A stretch of DNA of 64,000 bases from Streptomyces longispororuber (GTDB taxonomy: Bacteria; Actinomycetota; Actinomycetes; Streptomycetales; Streptomycetaceae), in NCBI RefSeq assembly GCF_014656095.1, contig NZ_BNBT01000014.1, positions 28,337 through 92,336 on the forward strand, in the 5' to 3' direction. Positions 11,332 to 26,662 of this stretch are shown piece after piece. How positions within the stretch are numbered: the first letter of the stretch is position 1; every line of letters begins with the position of its first letter. The notes under the pieces are model-generated. The model did not search any database and had not been told where the DNA came from. It saw only the letters and a program-made list of their open reading frames with translations. The translations under genes were made by a program, and so were the position numbers.

Positions 11332-12234
11332 GTGTTCGGCCGTTGGCTGGGAGACCGTACGAGCCGGGGTGGGCGGTCGGGACCGCTGTCGGTGGTGTCG
11401 GTTCCGCCTTCCGCGGGAGCGCTGAGCTGCCGGGTCCTCGACCCCGTGAACGAGCCGGTGCGGCACGCGGAGCTGTCCGTCACCGACACCATGGGGCGCA
11501 AGGTCGTCAGCGGCGGGACGGACCCGTTCGGCTCGTTCGTCACGGCCGTGCCCGCGGGGGAGTACCGGCTCGCGGTGTCGGCGGAGGGCTTCAGCCCGTA
11601 CCGGGCGAACGTCACCGTCGGCGAGGGCGCGCACGCCTCGATGGGGGACGTGACGCTCCAGGTGGCGCAGTTGCCGACGCTGCCGGAGGCGGGCGACTGG
11701 GAGATCGACCCGATGCATTCCTCGATCGGGTTCACGGCGCGGCACATCGGGCTCGCGCGCATCCACGGCCGCTTCAACACCTTCGCGGGGGCCATCCGGC
11801 TCGCGGACCGGATGGAACAGTCCGCGATGCACGTCGTGATCGACGCCGCGTCCATCGACACGGCCGTCAAGATGCGCGACGACCACCTGCGGTCGGGTGA
11901 CTTCCTGGACGTGGCGCGGTTCCCGACGATGGAGTTCTACAGCGACAAGTTCGTGCACAAGGGCAGCAACCGCTGGGCCGTCACCGGCGCGCTGTCGCTG
12001 CACGGCGTGACGCGGACGGTCACGCTGGACACGGAGTACCTGGGGGTCGGGCACGGCATCGAGGGCGAGACCCGCGCGGCCTGCCGGGCCACCACCGAGC
12101 TGCACCGCGACGACTTCACGATCACCTGGCAGACGATGCTCGCCCGCGGCATCGCCGCCGTCGGCGCCAGCATCACCATCGAGCTGGACATCCAGATCGT
12201 GCCGAAGAGCGCCACAGCCGCCGCTGCCGCGTAG
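11332..12234 (+). CDS. YceI family protein with N-terminal carboxypeptidase-regulatory-like domain
   Basis: 300 residues. Residues about 30-105 form a beta-sandwich of the CnaB / carboxypeptidase regulatory-like type (LSCRVLDPVNEPVRHAELSV through GEYRLAVSAEGFSPYR). Residues 120-290 are the YceI lipocalin-like barrel (WEIDPMHSSIGFTARHIG, FNTFAGAI, DDHLRSGDFLDVARFPTMEF, GALSLHGVTRTVTL). YceI proteins bind polyisoprenoid or other amphiphilic ligands. No signal peptide is visible, so it is probably cytoplasmic, unlike periplasmic E. coli YceI. The start is GTG 11332 with a GGGGG stretch nine bases before. It is convergent with the small gene that follows. Confidence 0.9.
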   Translation: MFGRWLGDRTSRGGRSGPLSVVSVPPSAGALSCRVLDPVNEPVRHAELSVTDTMGRKVVSGGTDPFGSFVTAVPAGEYRLAVSAEGFSPYRANVTVGEGAHASMGDVTLQVAQLPTLPEAGDWEIDPMHSSIGFTARHIGLARIHGRFNTFAGAIRLADRMEQSAMHVVIDAASIDTAVKMRDDHLRSGDFLDVARFPTMEFYSDKFVHKGSNRWAVTGALSLHGVTRTVTLDTEYLGVGHGIEGETRAACRATTELHRDDFTITWQTMLARGIAAVGASITIELDIQIVPKSATAAAAA

Positions 12235-12237
12235 CCG

Positions 12238-12501
12238 TCAGGGGGCCTCCAGCCAGCCCTCGTGCTCCGCCGCCAGGTCGTCGAGCGCCGCCGGGTCCAG
12301 GCGGCGCTCCGGGTCCTCGACGACGACCAGCCACTGCGCGTCCTCGGCGTCGTCCTCGCCCGCCAGCGCGTCGCGTACGAGCTGGGGCTCCTCGGTCACC
12401 GCGAAGCGGTCGGGCAGTTCTTCGGCGACTTCCTCCGCCGCGTCGCGGTCGGGCAGCACCAGGACATGTCGTACGTCGGTCACCTGGACATTCTCACCCA
12501 C
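12238..12501 (-). CDS. Small acidic protein of unknown function
   Basis: 87 residues from GTG 12501, strongly acidic (runs such as DRDAAEEVAEELPDR and AGEDDAEDAQW). The core RHVLVLPDRDAAEE followed by FAVTEEPQLVRDALAGEDDAEDAQWLVVVED looks like an alpha/beta single-domain fold and has good codon bias. I recall similar short proteins of unknown role in Streptomyces. A second start, GTG at 12483, gives VTDVRHVLV and has GGTGAG nine bases upstream; it may be the real one (81 residues). Stop codons of this gene and the YceI gene are only three bases apart, tail to tail. Confidence 0.65.
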   Translation of the reverse strand: MGENVQVTDVRHVLVLPDRDAAEEVAEELPDRFAVTEEPQLVRDALAGEDDAEDAQWLVVVEDPERRLDPAALDDLAAEHEGWLEAP

Positions 12502-12586
12502 GCCGCGCGTGCGCGGCCGGGCCGGTCCGCGGGGTGCCCCGGTCGGCGCCGTCGGCTGTCAGTGGCGCGTGGGATGCTGGACCGCG

Positions 12587-13573
12587 ATGGCCAGGAAGAA
12601 CGCAACCGACAATCCGCTCGCCCCCGTCACGCTCGCCGTGGGGCAGGAGGACCTGCTGCTCGACCGCGCCGTGCAGGAGGTCGTCGCCGCCGCCCGCGCC
12701 GCGGACGCCGACACCGATGTGCGGGACCTCGCCCCCGACCAGCTAGCCCCCGGCACGCTCGCCGAGCTGACGAGCCCGTCGCTGTTCGCCGAGCGCAAGG
12801 TCGTGGTCGTGCGCAACGCGCAGGACCTGTCGGCGGACACGGTCAAGGACGTGAAGGCGTACTTCGGCGCGCCCGTGGAGGAGATCACCCTCGTGCTGCT
12901 GCACGCGGGCGGCGCCAAGGGCAAGGGCCTGCTCGACGCGGCCCGCAAGGCCGGGGCGCGGGAGGTCGCCTGCGCCAAGATGACCAAGCCCGCGGACCGG
13001 CTCTCCTTCGTACGGGGGGAGTTCCGGGTGCTGGGGCGCGCGGCCACGCCGGAGGCCTGCCAGGCCCTCGTGGACGCGATCGGCAGCGACCTGCGGGAGC
13101 TGGCCTCGGCCGTGGCGCAGCTCGTCGCGGACGTCGAGGGGACCATCGACGAGGCGGTCGTCGGGCGGTACTACACCGGGCGGGCCGAGGCCTCCAGCTT
13201 CACCGTGGCCGACCGGGCCGTGGAGGGGCGGGCCGCCGAGGCTCTGGAGGCGCTGCGGTGGTCGCTCGCCACCGGGGTGGCGCCCGTGATGATCACGAGC
13301 GCGCTGGCGCAAGGAGTGCGGGCGATCGGGAAGCTGTCGTCCGCCCGGGGCGGGCGGCCCGCCGACCTCGCGCGCGAGCTGGGGATGCCGCCGTGGAAGA
13401 TCGATCGCGTGCGGCAGCAGATGCGGGGGTGGACCCCGGACGGGGTCGCGCTCGCGCTGCGGGCCTGTGCGGAGGCTGACGCCGGGGTCAAGGGCGGTGG
13501 GGACGACCCTGAGTACGCGTTGGAGAAGGCGGTCGTCGCCGTGGCTCGGGCGGCACGGGCTCGGCGCACCTGA
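12587..13573 (+). CDS. holA: DNA polymerase III, delta subunit
   Basis: Clamp-loader subunit that opens the beta sliding clamp during replication. 328 residues, normal length. The N-terminal domain reads APVTLAVGQEDLLLDRAVQEVV; the middle region SPSLFAERKVVVVRNAQDLS is the hallmark of the family; the C-terminal helical collar includes LGMPPWKIDRVRQQMRGW. ATG 12587 (MARKNATDN) is used; GATGCT ends eight bases upstream, so it is probably leaderless. The 78 upstream in-frame bases lack a ribosome site. It stands alone; a repeat-rich spacer follows. Confidence 0.93.
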   Translation: MARKNATDNPLAPVTLAVGQEDLLLDRAVQEVVAAARAADADTDVRDLAPDQLAPGTLAELTSPSLFAERKVVVVRNAQDLSADTVKDVKAYFGAPVEEITLVLLHAGGAKGKGLLDAARKAGAREVACAKMTKPADRLSFVRGEFRVLGRAATPEACQALVDAIGSDLRELASAVAQLVADVEGTIDEAVVGRYYTGRAEASSFTVADRAVEGRAAEALEALRWSLATGVAPVMITSALAQGVRAIGKLSSARGGRPADLARELGMPPWKIDRVRQQMRGWTPDGVALALRACAEADAGVKGGGDDPEYALEKAVVAVARAARARRT

Positions 13574-13580
13574 CCTTCCC

Positions 13581-13646
13581 TGGCCGCTCGGCCTTGCGCA
13601 GGGCTACGTGCCCTGGCCGCTCGGCCTCAGGCAGGGCTACGTGCCC
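13581..13646 (+). repeat. Two tandem 33-bp repeats after holA
   Basis: Copies at 13581-13613 and 13614-13646 both begin TGGCCGCTCGGCCT and end GGGCTACGTGCCC, with four mismatches. They begin eight bases after the holA stop. Confidence 0.85.
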
Positions 13647-14360
13647 TGGCCCGACCCGGGCCGGTCGGCCGCACCCCGCGCGGGCCGTCGGCTACGCCCT
13701 GCCCCGGCCTGTCGGCTACGCCCCGCCCTGGCCTGTCGGCCGCGCCCCGCACCGGTCTGTCGGCCGCGCCCCGCACCGGACCGTCGGCTACGCCCTGCCG
13801 GGCTGCCCCCAGCCGCGCCGCGCTAGCTGGCCTGCCCCAGCCGCGTCGGCTGTCCTGCCCCAGTGCGCCACTTGACCTGGCCGTTCCGGTGTTCTGCCGG
13901 GTTGTCCTGTCGAGGGTGCCGCCGTCCCCTGGCCGCTGCCGGGCCGTTTCCGTTCCGTGGCGCTTCCGTGGGCGCCCCTCCGGGGAGAGTTCGGCACCGC
14001 CGGGCCGCCTCGTCGTGGTTGCTCGCCGTCGCGGCGGGGTTCTTCTTCCCCAAGCCCGCCCCTTCCCGAAACTGGGGGCTCCGCCCCCAGCCCCCCGACC
14101 CGGCCGCAGGCAGTTCCCCCAGGAGGCAGGCGGGAACGGCCCCGCCTAGCACCACAGCCCCAGGCCGACCTGGCCCGCCCCGGCGCCCCGCCCCGGCTGC
14201 CACCCGCCCCGCGGAGCCAGGGCCCTCAACGCCGGAAACCCCGCTCCCGCCCGGGGAAGGGCGGGGAACGGGGTTTCGGTCACGCTGGGTGTGAGCCCGT
14301 ACCCGCGTGGCGAACGCAGGCCGCGTACGAGCTCGGGGGCCGGTCGGGAGCGGATGAGAG
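13647..14360. other. Repeat-rich non-coding spacer between holA and rpsT
   Basis: From about 13665 to 13800 the sequence is a decayed tandem array with a unit near 24-25 bases built on TGTCGGCTACGCCC/TGTCGGCCGCGCCC. Around 14047-14098 it contains CCCGCCCCTTCCCGAAAC followed by a GGGGGCTCCGCCCCC hairpin, a fragment of the 3'-end element found elsewhere in this window. Long frames exist on both strands but all are low-complexity and codon-poor. I see no gene. Confidence 0.6.
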
Positions 14361-14379
14361 AGGGCCCGCTCTGGGTCCT
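14361..14379 (-). terminator. Probable rpsT terminator
   Basis: AGGGCCC (14361-14367) pairs with GGGTCCT (14373-14379) across a five-base loop, 20 bases past the rpsT stop on the minus strand. One G-T pair and no T-run. Confidence 0.45.
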
Positions 14380-14399
14380 TCCGGCGGTTACATCATGAG

Positions 14400-14666
14400 T
14401 CAGCCCTGGAGGGACGCGACCTTCGAAGCAAGCGCCGACTTCTTGTTGGCGGCCTGGTTCTTGTGGATGACGCCCTTGGAGACGGCCTTGTCCAGCTTGC
14501 GCGTGGACTCGCGCAGCGCGGCGGTGGCCTTCTCGACGTCACCCGCGGCAATGGCCTCGCGGGTCTTGCGGATCGACGTCTTCAGCGAGGACTTGACCGC
14601 CTTGTTGCGCAGCCGAGCCTTCTCGTTGGTCTTGTTCCGCTTGATCTGGGACTTGATGTTCGCCAC
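14400..14666 (-). CDS. rpsT: 30S ribosomal protein S20
   Basis: 88 residues, the normal size. Highly basic and helical: [20 protein letters not shown] at the start and [20 protein letters not shown] at the end are near-invariant S20 features. It binds the 5' domain of 16S rRNA during 30S assembly. The start codon is GTG at 14666 with AAAGG nine bases before. Monocistronic, divergent from lepA. In many bacteria S20 represses its own translation; the 5' leader of about 75 bases here is long enough, but I see no defined structure. Confidence 0.97.
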   Translation of the reverse strand: MANIKSQIKRNKTNEKARLRNKAVKSSLKTSIRKTREAIAAGDVEKATAALRESTRKLDKAVSKGVIHKNQAANKKSALASKVASLQG

Positions 14667-14748
14667 GAAAGAGCCTTTTCAGGTTCAGGTACCGCTGGTT
14701 TCTCTGACATGCGCCTCGCGCTGAGAGGGCTACGAGACACAGCCGCCC

Positions 14749-14778
14749 ACGATACCAGTCGCCCTCCTGGCGGCCCAA
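14749..14778 (-). promoter_or_regulatory. Probable rpsT promoter
   Basis: On the minus strand TTGGGC (14778-14773) and TATCGT (14754-14749) are separated by 18 bases, close to the main sigma-factor consensus. Transcription would start about 75 bases before the rpsT GTG. Confidence 0.5.
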
Positions 14779-14867
14779 ACCGATGTGCGCGGCCCGCCCG
14801 TGGGACGATGGAGGCTACGTATCGATCCGACCCGAGGCATAAGGCGCCTCAAGAGACAGGACCCTGC

Positions 14868-16730
<1,863 letters not shown>

Positions 16731-16734
16731 CCGC

Positions 16735-16780
16735 CGGTCTGCCGTCTGCCGGTCTCCCGGTCTGCCGTCTGCCGGTTTAC
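16735..16780 (+). repeat. Two tandem 23-bp repeats after lepA
   Basis: Copies 16735-16757 and 16758-16780 both begin CGGTCTGCCGTCTGCCGGT and differ at the last bases only. They start four bases after the lepA stop; a degenerate CCGCCGG-rich stretch continues to about 16905. Confidence 0.85.
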
Positions 16781-16917
16781 CGGCCCCGGCCTGCCGGCCT
16801 CCGTAGGAGCTCCTGGGCCGGGCCTCCGCCGGGGCTCCTCCGGCCGGGGCCCCGCCGGAGCTCCTCGGCCGGGTCCCTCCGCCGGAGTCCTCCGCCGGTG
16901 TCCCTCCGCTCCACGAA

Positions 16918-16948
16918 AAGCGCCCGTCCATTGCCCGGACGGGCGCTT
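16918..16948 (+). terminator. Strong terminator hairpin downstream of lepA
   Basis: AGCGCCCGTCC (16919-16929) pairs perfectly with GGACGGGCGCT (16937-16947) across a seven-base loop, flanked by A and T runs (GAAAAG on the left, TTCTC on the right). It should work in both directions. Confidence 0.8.
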
Positions 16949-17168
16949 CTCGCGTGTCCGGACGGGCGCCACCGGGCCGCCCGCGCCGCCCTGGACCGGC
17001 CCCGAGACGACTCCCGGGGACGGCCCGGGACCCGCGCGGCCAGGTGTTTCCGGCCCGTACGGGTAGGCGCTCCCCGCAGCCGGGGGAGTGCCGGGTCCGG
17101 CCCGCGCCCCCGGCGGCCCCGGCCGCCGCCCGTGGCCCCTTCCGCGGAAAGTGACAGGCAGCAGCCCC
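16949..17168. other. Non-coding spacer before the acyl-CoA ligase promoter
   Basis: GC-rich spacer with short fragments of the preceding hairpin (GTCCGGACGGGCGCC at 16956-16970). No frame with convincing codon use; no gene seen. Confidence 0.4.
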
Positions 17169-17228
17169 TTACGCGGTGGGCGCCTGGGCTCTACCCTGAT
17201 CACTGCTCGGAGGTTACTCGCAAGTTAA
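17169..17228 (+). promoter_or_regulatory. Promoter and possible operator of the acyl-CoA ligase gene
   Basis: TTACGC (17169-17174), 17-base spacer, TACCCT (17192-17197). Just past the expected start of transcription lies GTTACTCGCAAGTTAAAC (17212-17229), an imperfect inverted repeat with TTACT and AGTTAA arms. TTACT...AGTAA-like sites are typical of TetR-family lipid regulators, so an acyl-responsive repressor is plausible; this part is inference. Confidence 0.4.
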
Positions 17229-17312
17229 ACAACGTGCCTCGAGTGGCATCGGAGCAGAGCAGCCACACGCAGCCAGCCAGTAGGACGCACCGTAGCGGGC
17301 CCGGAGGATGTC

Positions 17313-19202
17313 GTGAGCGACACACAGACCTTGATCGAGAACCGACCGCCCTCGGTGGCGCACCTCCTGCTGGAGCGCGTCGCGGCCACACCGGACGCCG
17401 AGGCGTACCGCTACCCCGTCCCCGCGGCCTCCGGCGAGGGCCCGGACGACTGGAAGTCGCTGAGCTGGGCCCAGGCCGCGAAGCGGATCCACGCCGTCGC
17501 GGCCGGCCTCATCGACCTGGGGCTGCTGCCCGAGGACCGGGTCGCCCTCGCCTCGTCCACGCGGATCGAGTGGATCCTCGCCGACCTCGGCATCATGTGC
17601 GCGGGCGCCGCCACGACGACGGTCTACCCGCAGACCAACGCCGAGGAGTCCGCGTTCATCCTCGCCGACTCGGGCAGCCGGGTGCTGGTCGCCGAGAACG
17701 CCGAGCAGCTCGCCAAGGCACGCGCGCAGCGGGAGAACCTGCCCGACCTGAAGCACGTCGTCGTCCTGGACGCCGAGGGCGCCGGGCCCGCCGACGGAGA
17801 CCCCGAGGGCTGGGTGCTCACGCTCGCCGAGCTGGAGGCGCGCGGCGCCGCCCACCTGGAGAAGAACCCGGACGCGGTCGAGCAGCGCATCAAGGCCATC
17901 AGGGCCGACCACCTCGCGACGATCATCTACACGTCGGGGACGACGGGCCGCCCCAAGGGGGTGCGCCTGCCGCACGACAACTGGTCGTACATGGCCAAGG
18001 CCATCGCGGCGACCGGGCTGCTCACGGCCGACGACGTGCAGTACCTGTGGCTGCCGCTCGCGCACGTCTTCGGCAAGGTGCTCACCAGCGGCCAGATCGA
18101 ACTGGGCCACGTCACCGCCGTCGACGGCCGCGTGGACAAGATCATCGAGAACCTGCCGGTCGTGCAGCCCACGTACATGGCGGCCGTGCCGCGGATCTTC
18201 GAGAAGGTCTACAACGGCGTCGCGGCCAAGGCGCGGGCCGGCGGCGGAGCCAAGTACAAGATCTTCCTGTGGGCGGCGGAGGTCGCCCGCGAGTACGCCA
18301 GGACCAGCCAGGACAACTTCCGCAGGACCGGCGTGGCCTCGGTGCCGTTCGGGCTCGGGGCCAAGCACAAGGTCGCCGACAAGCTGGTGTACGCGAAGCT
18401 GCGCGAGGCGTTCGGCGGGCGGCTGCGGGCGGCGGTGTCCGGCTCGGTGGCGCTCGCGCCGGACATCGGCTACTTCTTCGCGGGCGCGGGCATCCACGTC
18501 CTGGAGGGCTACGGGCTCACCGAGACCTCCGCGGCCTCCTTCGTCAACCCCGGTGAGGCCTACCGCACCGGCACCGTCGGCAAGCCGCTGCCCGGCACCG
18601 AGGTGCGGATCGCGGACGACGGCGAGATCCTGCTGCGCGGCCCCGGCATCATGGAGGGCTACCACGGCCTGCCCGACAAGACCGCCGAGGTCCTGGAGCC
18701 CGACGGCTGGTTCCACACCGGGGACATCGGCGAGCTGTCCGCCGACGGCTATCTGCGGATCACCGACCGCAAGAAGGACCTGTTCAAGACGTCCGGCGGC
18801 AAGTACGTGGCGCCGACGGAGATCGAGGGCCGGTTCAAGGGCGTGTGCCCGTACGTCTCCAACGTCCTGGTGCTCGGCGCGGACCGGAACTTCTGCTCCG
18901 CCCTGATCGCCCTGGACGAGGCGGCCGTCATGGGCTGGGCGAAGGAGAACGGCCTGGAGGGCAAGAGCTACGCCGAGGTCGTCGCCGACCCCGCCACCGT
19001 CGCCCTGGTCGACGGCTACGTGCAGCAGCTCAACGAGGGTCTTCAGCGCTGGCAGACCGTGAAGAAGTTCAAGCTGCTCCCGCGCGACCTCGACGTCGAG
19101 CACGGCGAGCTGACGCCCAGCCTCAAGCTCAAGCGCCCGGTCGTGGAGCGGGAGTTCAAGGGACTGATCGAGGAGATGTACGCGGGCACGCGCGAGACCT
19201 GA
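17313..19202 (+). CDS. Long-chain fatty-acid--CoA ligase (AMP-binding)
   Basis: 629 residues, ANL superfamily, activating fatty acids to acyl-AMP and then acyl-CoA. The P-loop-like motif is YTSGTTGRPKGV (about residue 208); VSGSVALAPDIGYFF and EGYGLTETSAA mark the A5 region; GWFHTGDIGEL and ITDRKKDLFKTSGGKYVAP mark A7-A8. The catalytic A10 Lys sits near the end in ELTPSLKLKRPVV. The closest family I recognise is the mycobacterial FadD15-type long-chain ligase. The start is GTG 17313 with GGAGG upstream. It stands alone between lepA and a convergent response regulator. Fatty-acid catabolism or lipid recycling is the expected role. Confidence 0.92.
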   Translation: MSDTQTLIENRPPSVAHLLLERVAATPDAEAYRYPVPAASGEGPDDWKSLSWAQAAKRIHAVAAGLIDLGLLPEDRVALASSTRIEWILADLGIMCAGAATTTVYPQTNAEESAFILADSGSRVLVAENAEQLAKARAQRENLPDLKHVVVLDAEGAGPADGDPEGWVLTLAELEARGAAHLEKNPDAVEQRIKAIRADHLATIIYTSGTTGRPKGVRLPHDNWSYMAKAIAATGLLTADDVQYLWLPLAHVFGKVLTSGQIELGHVTAVDGRVDKIIENLPVVQPTYMAAVPRIFEKVYNGVAAKARAGGGAKYKIFLWAAEVAREYARTSQDNFRRTGVASVPFGLGAKHKVADKLVYAKLREAFGGRLRAAVSGSVALAPDIGYFFAGAGIHVLEGYGLTETSAASFVNPGEAYRTGTVGKPLPGTEVRIADDGEILLRGPGIMEGYHGLPDKTAEVLEPDGWFHTGDIGELSADGYLRITDRKKDLFKTSGGKYVAPTEIEGRFKGVCPYVSNVLVLGADRNFCSALIALDEAAVMGWAKENGLEGKSYAEVVADPATVALVDGYVQQLNEGLQRWQTVKKFKLLPRDLDVEHGELTPSLKLKRPVVEREFKGLIEEMYAGTRET

Positions 19203-19345
19203 GCCACGCGCGGGGCGCGCACGCCCGCGCCCGGGGCCCGGCGGACGCGCGCCACCGGGCCCCGGGCGCCCCGGGAGCCCCGGGAGCCGGGGCGCTGGAG
19301 AAGCCCCGCGTGCGACGCCCGTAAAAACCTCGGCGGGCAGGGCAG

Positions 19346-19930
19346 TCACGTGCCCCGGCCGCGCCGCATCTCCACGAGCAGTTCCTCCATGTGCGTGATC
19401 TGCCGCCGCAGGTCCGCCACGTCCGCGACGGCGGTGTCCGCGAGCCGTCCCTCGATCGCGGACAGGCGCTGGGACAGCTCCTCGAAGTGCTCCTGCTCGC
19501 GCACCAGCATGTGTTCGAGCTGCTGGTTCTTGCGGTGCAGCTCCAGGAAGACGGTGACCTTCGCGCGCAGCACCCAGGGGTCGAAGGGCTTGGTGAGGTA
19601 GTCGGCGGCGCCGGTGGCGTAGCCCCGGAAGGCGTAGCCCGCGTCGTTGTCGGTGCCCGTCAGGAAGATGATCGGGACGTCCTTCGTCTGGTCGAGGCGC
19701 TTGATGTTGGACGCGGTCTCGAAGCCGTCCATGCCCGGCATACGGACGTCGAGGAGGATCACGGCGAACCGCTGCCGCAGCAGCGCCTTCATCGCCTCCT
19801 CGCCGGAACGGGCGCGGACCAGCGGCTCGTTGAGGGATCCCAGGACGGCCTCCAGGGCGACCAGGTTGTCCTCCATGTCGTCCACGAGGAGGATGCTGGC
19901 GCGCTCACTGACGGTGGCCTGTGTACTCAT
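19346..19930 (-). CDS. Response regulator: receiver plus coiled coil, no DNA-binding domain
   Basis: 194 residues. The receiver domain (about 12-130) has the acidic pair in ILLVDDMEDN, the phospho-acceptor Asp in VILLDVRMPGMDG, Thr in FLTG and Lys in YLTKPF. The remaining 65 residues are a predicted coiled coil (LHRKNQQLEHMLVREQEHFEELSQRLSAIEGRLAD) with a basic end, and no output DNA-binding domain. The gene begins 12 bases after the big hybrid kinase on the same strand, so it is almost certainly its partner. The pairing of a HAMP-array hybrid kinase with a receiver/coiled-coil regulator is the same as OsaA/OsaB of Streptomyces coelicolor osmoadaptation. Orthology cannot be claimed from the sequence alone; the genomic position differs from what I recall for osaAB. 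Confidence 0.9.
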   Translation of the reverse strand: MSTQATVSERASILLVDDMEDNLVALEAVLGSLNEPLVRARSGEEAMKALLRQRFAVILLDVRMPGMDGFETASNIKRLDQTKDVPIIFLTGTDNDAGYAFRGYATGAADYLTKPFDPWVLRAKVTVFLELHRKNQQLEHMLVREQEHFEELSQRLSAIEGRLADTAVADVADLRRQITHMEELLVEMRRGRGT

Positions 19931-19942
19931 GGTGACGATGCC

Positions 19943-24541
<4,599 letters not shown>

Positions 24542-24643
24542 GATGGCCCACTTCGGTAACTCGGCGCTTATGGGCCCAGTCAGTCTGTCACTCTGTCCGT
24601 GTCGCCTGAGGCGTATTCGTCCGAACTGCTCAGGAGCCGCACC

Positions 24644-26575
24644 GTGGGGGCCATTCCGATGCAACGGGAGACCACGTTCCGCGCCTCCGCCGAGCCCGGG
24701 GCGCGCCCCGGGCAGTCGCCGGTGGTACGCACCTCTCTGCCCGGAAACCCGCTTGCGCCCTCCGCCGCGCGCCGCTTCGTGCGCGCGGCGCTCGCCGACT
24801 GGGCGGAGCTCGCGGCGCCCGCCGCCGCCGGGATCGGGGACCGGCTCGCGAACGACGCGGTCCTGGTGGTCAGCGAACTGGTGACGAACGCGGTGGTGCA
24901 CGCGGGCACGTCCGTGGAGATCCTGTGCCGCCTGGACGGGGCGGCGGCGACCGAGGACGCCGTCGACGTCGTGGTCGTCGAGGTCTCCGACCACCACCCG
25001 GCGCGCGCCGTCCGCAGCACCCCGCGCGCCCCGAAGCCGGACATTCCCGAGTACGGCCGCGGCCTGCACCTCGTCGCCACCCTCGCCGAGTCCTGGGGCA
25101 TCACGTACCGCTCGGGCACCAAGACGGTCTGGGCGCGGCTGCCCGTGGACGGCGAGCAGATCCTCGCCGGACTGCCCGAGGCCGAGCCGCACACCGGCGA
25201 CCGGGCGATCCAGCGCAGCCTGCGCGCCGCGGAGATCCTCGCCCCGGTCCCCAGGCGGGTCCCGCACGACGCGGAGTGGGTCAACCGGGGCGCGCTGACG
25301 TTCCTCGCCGAGGCCTCGGACCTGCTCGCCGGGCAGTTCGACGAGAACCTGGTCGCCGCCCTCGCCGGACAGCTCCTCGTGCCGCGGCTCGCCGACTGGT
25401 GCGCGGTGTGGCTCGACGACGAGGCGGAGTCCGCCGGGCGCGCGGCGGGCGACCGCGCGCCGGGCACGCGCCTCGCGCGCGTGTGGCACACCAGCGAGCA
25501 GCGGATAGAGGAACTGCGCCGGGTCCTGGAGAAGGAGCCGCCGCGCCTCGCCGACCCGGCGGGCCCCGGCGCGGTCCCGGTGCCCTGGCCCGGCGAGGCC
25601 GTCGGCGGCACGACCGGCGGCGCGGCCGTCGCCTACCGCCTGCTGGCGGGCGGCCGGCAGCTCGGCACGCTGGTGATAGGGCGGGCCGGCCTCGCCCGCT
25701 TCGCCGACGAGGTCACCGGCCTCGTCGAGGACTTCTGCCGCCGCGTCGCCCTCGCCATCGGCGCCGCCCGTCGCTACCAGCGCCAGGCCACCATCAGCCG
25801 CGTCCTCCAGCGCGGCCTGCTGCCGAGCGCCGTCGCGGAGATCCCCGGCGTGCAGAGCGGCATCGTGTACGAGCCGCGCGAGCAGGGCGGCCCGGGCGGC
25901 GACTTCTACGACGTGTTCCAGGCGGGGCGCGGCCGCTGGTGCTTCGCCCTCGGCGACGTCCAGGGCAAGGGCCCCGAGGCCGCCGTCGTCATCGGCCTCG
26001 CCCGGCCCTGGCTGCGGCTGCTCGCCCGCGAGGGCTACGAGGTCGCCGAGGTCCTCGACCGCCTGAACCAGCTCCTGCTCGACGACGCCACCGAGGCTGC
26101 GGACGCGGCGGCGGCCGTCATGGCCGTCGCGGGCGGCCAGGGCGTGCCGCCCGAGGGCACCACCGCGCGCTTCCTGTCCCTCCTGTACGGCGAGCTCATC
26201 CCCCACGAGGACGGGGTGCACTGCACCGTGGCGAGCGCCGGGCACCCGCTGCCGCTGCTCCTGGACGCCGAGGGCCAGGTGCGGCCCGCGGCCGAGCCGC
26301 AGATGCTCCTCGGCGTCGTCGACGACGAGACGTACGTCAGCCAGACCTTCGACCTGCGCCCCGGCGACACGCTGCTGTGCGTCACGGACGGCGTGACCGA
26401 GCGCCGCGCGGGCGGGCGCCTCTTCGACGACGGCGACGGCCTCGCCGCGGCCCTGGCGGGGTGCGCGGGCCTGGACGCCGCCCTGGTCGCGGAGCGCATC
26501 CGCCGCCTCGTCCACGAGTTCTCCAGCCGGCCGCCCGACGACGACCTGGCCGTGCTGGTCCTCCAGGCCCGCTGA
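24644..26575 (+). CDS. Anti-sigma-type ATPase / GAF / SpoIIE (PP2C) phosphatase
   Basis: 643 residues from GTG 24644, with AGGAG seven bases before; ATG 24659 is an alternative. An N-terminal HATPase domain of the RsbW/anti-sigma type has the N-box SELVTNAVVHAG and the G-box YGRGLHLV. A GAF-like middle region spans about 215-385. The C-terminal SpoIIE/PP2C domain (about 400-640) has metal-binding Asp in GGDFYDVF, GDVQGKG, VTDGVTER and PDDDLAVLVL. Such fusions combine kinase-like partner switching and Ser phosphatase activity on anti-sigma antagonists. It diverges from the hybrid kinase with about 100 bases between, so the two may share a stress-signalling role. Targets are unknown; no sigma or antagonist gene is in the window. 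Confidence 0.9.
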   Translation: MGAIPMQRETTFRASAEPGARPGQSPVVRTSLPGNPLAPSAARRFVRAALADWAELAAPAAAGIGDRLANDAVLVVSELVTNAVVHAGTSVEILCRLDGAAATEDAVDVVVVEVSDHHPARAVRSTPRAPKPDIPEYGRGLHLVATLAESWGITYRSGTKTVWARLPVDGEQILAGLPEAEPHTGDRAIQRSLRAAEILAPVPRRVPHDAEWVNRGALTFLAEASDLLAGQFDENLVAALAGQLLVPRLADWCAVWLDDEAESAGRAAGDRAPGTRLARVWHTSEQRIEELRRVLEKEPPRLADPAGPGAVPVPWPGEAVGGTTGGAAVAYRLLAGGRQLGTLVIGRAGLARFADEVTGLVEDFCRRVALAIGAARRYQRQATISRVLQRGLLPSAVAEIPGVQSGIVYEPREQGGPGGDFYDVFQAGRGRWCFALGDVQGKGPEAAVVIGLARPWLRLLAREGYEVAEVLDRLNQLLLDDATEAADAAAAVMAVAGGQGVPPEGTTARFLSLLYGELIPHEDGVHCTVASAGHPLPLLLDAEGQVRPAAEPQMLLGVVDDETYVSQTFDLRPGDTLLCVTDGVTERRAGGRLFDDGDGLAAALAGCAGLDAALVAERIRRLVHEFSSRPPDDDLAVLVLQAR

Positions 26576-26662
26576 GCCGCCGCCGGGCGGGCATCGCGCC
26601 CCGTCCGCGCAGGGGAACGGGGCGGAACGGGGGAAACGCGGCGCGGCCGCATAATGGAACGC

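Noticed and set aside
13647..13826. Possible CRISPR-like array after holA
   Set aside because: Units are adjacent, degenerate and lack unique spacers; this is a simple tandem repeat. No cas gene is present.
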